Assembly (NCBI GenBank): GCA_049975385.1
Contig: JBNGDO010000135.1
Location: forward strand, 1 to 14,597
DNA: 14,597 nt
Source of the DNA: DSWT01 sp049975385
GTDB lineage: Bacteria > Chloroflexota > Anaerolineae > B4-G1 > SLSP01
Reading direction: 5' to 3'
Positions 13,102 through 14,597 of this stretch are shown one piece after another. The position numbers were made by a program, and so were the translations under genes. How positions within the stretch are numbered: the stretch's first letter is position 1; every line of letters begins with the position of its first letter. A model generated the notes under the pieces. The model had not been told where the DNA came from. It saw only the letters and a list, made by a program, of their open reading frames with translations, and made no database searches.

Positions 13102-14433
13102 TCAGGCTGCGTACGATCGCAGGGGGCTCATCGGCTTGCCCACCATGCGGAAGGCCCGCCGCTCGGCTTCCCAACGGATGCGCTCGATATCCAGCGTGAG
13201 GAACTCGCCTTTGCGGTAGAGCAACCTTCCGTCGCACCAGACGTAGGCCACGTCGCCGGGATGGGCGGTGTAGACGATGCCCGCCGCCAGGTCGTGCCGG
13301 GGAATCCAGTGTGGAGCGGTGGTGTCGAGCAACACCAGGTCGGCGGGCCGGCCCGGCGCGAGGACGCCGCTTTCCGGGAATCCCACCGCCGCCGCCGAGG
13401 TCTGTGCCGTCATACGGAGCACCTTTGTGCGCGGCAGGACTTCGGGATCACGCAGCGCGCCCTTCCAGTACAGGCCTGTCAGGCGCATAATCTCCAGCAT
13501 GTTGAAGTCGCTGTTGGAAGCCGGGCCGTCGGTGGCGAGGCCCACACGCACGCCGCGCGCCAGCATCTCCGGCAGTGGAGGCATCGCCATGCCGAGCTTT
13601 TGGTAGGTTTTGGGGGTGTGGGCGACGTAGGCATTCGTCGCAGCAATAAGGGTCTGATCCTCCGGCGTGGCGGCGTTGCAGTGAGCGACGAGGGTGGGGC
13701 GCGGTAGATCGAGCAATCCCAGTTCGGCGACGTAGGCCGGCGGCGTGAGCCCGTGACGCTCGAGGGCATTGCGCACTTGTTCCTGGGATTCGCTCAGATG
13801 AAAGTGCGCGCCCACACCCACGCGCTGCGCCTCGGCGACGAAGCGTTTCAGCACAGCGGTGGGCGTCATATACGGCGAATGTGGCCCCATCGTGGTGTGG
13901 ATGCGCCCCTCGGCCGCGCCGTCCCAGACTTCGACGAAGGCGACGGTCTCCTCGAACGAGACGTTGCCCACTTCCTTGTCATCACCGATGCCGAAGTGGC
14001 ACCACGCGAGCAGCGCCTTCATGCCGCTACTGGCTACCACCTCGGCGACTTTGTCCATCCAGAAGTAGTGATCGGCGAAGCCCACCACGCCGCAGCGGAT
14101 CATCTCGGCGGTGGCGAGGGACGCCCCCCAGGTGATGTCGTCGGGTTCGAGGGCCGACTCCGCGACCCAGATTTTTTCGTTGAGCCAGCGCTCGAAGGGC
14201 AGGTCCTCGGCCCAACCGCGCTCCAACGTCATAGGTGCGTGGCAGTGCGCGTTGAAGAACGCGGGCACGGCGACCAGCTCGCGCCCATCGATCACTTCGT
14301 CGGGGTCGAAGTTCGCTGGCGCTTGGCCTACCGCGAGGATGCGCCGGTCTTCCAGCGCGAGATCGACGTCCGGCAAAATGTGGTCATCCGCATCCAAAGT
14401 CACGGCGGTTGTGTTCTTGATCAACGTGCGCAT
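13102..14433 (-). CDS. Amidohydrolase, MTA/SAH deaminase (MtaD)-like
   Basis: The ATG at 14433 has AGGAGG correctly spaced; a TTG five codons upstream would place the start before that site and is rejected. The 443-residue protein is an amidohydrolase of the ATZ/TRZ/MtaD subgroup. Metal ligands are H63 and H65 in NAHCHAPMTL, H212 in HFHLSE, and D302 in LATDGPASN; E215 and H251 are the expected catalytic residues. The order and spacing match TM0936-type 5'-methylthioadenosine/S-adenosylhomocysteine deaminases, which convert these to inosyl forms and ammonia; guanine or other heterocycle deamination cannot be excluded. It heads a possible operon with the cupin and the serine hydrolase. A REPIN-like palindrome lies 33 bp upstream of the start. 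Confidence 0.92.
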   Translation of the reverse strand: MRTLIKNTTAVTLDADDHILPDVDLALEDRRILAVGQAPANFDPDEVIDGRELVAVPAFFNAHCHAPMTLERGWAEDLPFERWLNEKIWVAESALEPDDITWGASLATAEMIRCGVVGFADHYFWMDKVAEVVASSGMKALLAWCHFGIGDDKEVGNVSFEETVAFVEVWDGAAEGRIHTTMGPHSPYMTPTAVLKRFVAEAQRVGVGAHFHLSESQEQVRNALERHGLTPPAYVAELGLLDLPRPTLVAHCNAATPEDQTLIAATNAYVAHTPKTYQKLGMAMPPLPEMLARGVRVGLATDGPASNSDFNMLEIMRLTGLYWKGALRDPEVLPRTKVLRMTAQTSAAAVGFPESGVLAPGRPADLVLLDTTAPHWIPRHDLAAGIVYTAHPGDVAYVWCDGRLLYRKGEFLTLDIERIRWEAERRAFRMVGKPMSPLRSYAA

Positions 14434-14465
14434 GGTTTCCTCCTGCAAAACAATCCTACCTCAAC

Positions 14466-14523
14466 GCTTAAGGCGGATCACAATCCGCCGTCCCGCAGCG
14501 CCGGATTATGATCCGGCGTAAGC
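14466..14523. repeat. REPIN-like double palindrome
   Basis: Two hairpins stand side by side: GGCGGAT-CACA-ATCCGCC (14472-14489) and CGCCGGAT-TATG-ATCCGGCG (14499-14518). The outer ends GCTTA (14466-14470) and TAAGC (14519-14523) are also complementary, and the two hairpins are near-matches of each other (one mismatch between GGCGGAT and the complement of ATCCGGC), so the 58-bp unit is a larger palindrome. This is the architecture of extragenic REP doublets. The rest of 14434-14597 holds nothing else I can support. Confidence 0.72.
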
Positions 14524-14597
14524 ATTGTTCGTATAGATTATCGACTCTCCTGAAAAAAGCCTAGAATGAGCAAACCCAAGCTGGTCGAGGGAGGGGT

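Noticed and set aside
13102..14448. TTG start for the amidohydrolase at 14448
   Set aside because: The ATG at 14433 has AGGAGG at the right distance, which the TTG start would place inside the coding region.
14566..14597. Possible plus-strand gene start reading MSKPKLVEGG at the right edge
   Set aside because: Only ten codons are visible and there is no clear ribosome binding site, so it cannot be supported.

Overview
The window reads as bacterial chromosome of moderately high GC content. Every convincing protein gene lies on the minus strand; the only plus-strand system is a CRISPR array tail at the left edge. The large cyclase/ATPase/TPR protein, the type I-E-like CRISPR repeat and the gene styles would fit a Chloroflexota (Anaerolineae-like) genome, but no marker gene is present, so that placement is inference.

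Layout from left to right. (1) 13-163: the last three repeats of a CRISPR array that continues leftwards out of the window, with no cas genes in view. (2) 198-3416: a 1072-residue class III nucleotide cyclase / AAA ATPase / TPR signalling protein, convergent with the array. (3) 3551-3628: a tRNA T-arm-like fragment abutting a perfect 23-bp inverted repeat that should terminate transcription in both directions. (4) 3655-6660: a thiol/metal stress block. An ArsR/SmtB repressor is followed by its own terminator, then an ArsP/YraQ-type permease and four consecutive mini-thioredoxins with different active sites (CPKC, CANC, CPGC, and a single-cysteine CSGG). (5) 6883-8345: a CDF zinc/cadmium exporter translationally coupled (ATGA) to a two-cluster 4Fe-4S protein. 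(6) 8705-10528: a membrane-anchored ATC-hydrolase-like protein, a membrane-anchored methyltransferase and a truncated second methyltransferase. (7) 10548-14433: a serine beta-lactamase-fold protein joined to a putative beta-propeller, a small cupin and an MtaD/SAH-deaminase-like amidohydrolase. (8) 14466-14523: a REPIN-like double palindrome upstream of the amidohydrolase.

The most informative result is regulatory. The same operator-like palindrome, ATATGCAN-N4-NTGCATAT, occurs three times: at 6676-6695 before arsR, at 6238-6257 before the permease and at 8465-8484 before the CDF gene. At arsR and CDF it sits directly downstream of a TATACT -10 box with a -35 box 16 bp away (TTGACA and TTGCAC). 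The ArsR protein therefore probably controls a local regulon of two efflux systems, a set of small thiol-redox proteins and an iron-sulfur protein. The right-hand genes (14433 to 8705) are closely spaced and may form a second, functionally unrelated transcription unit.
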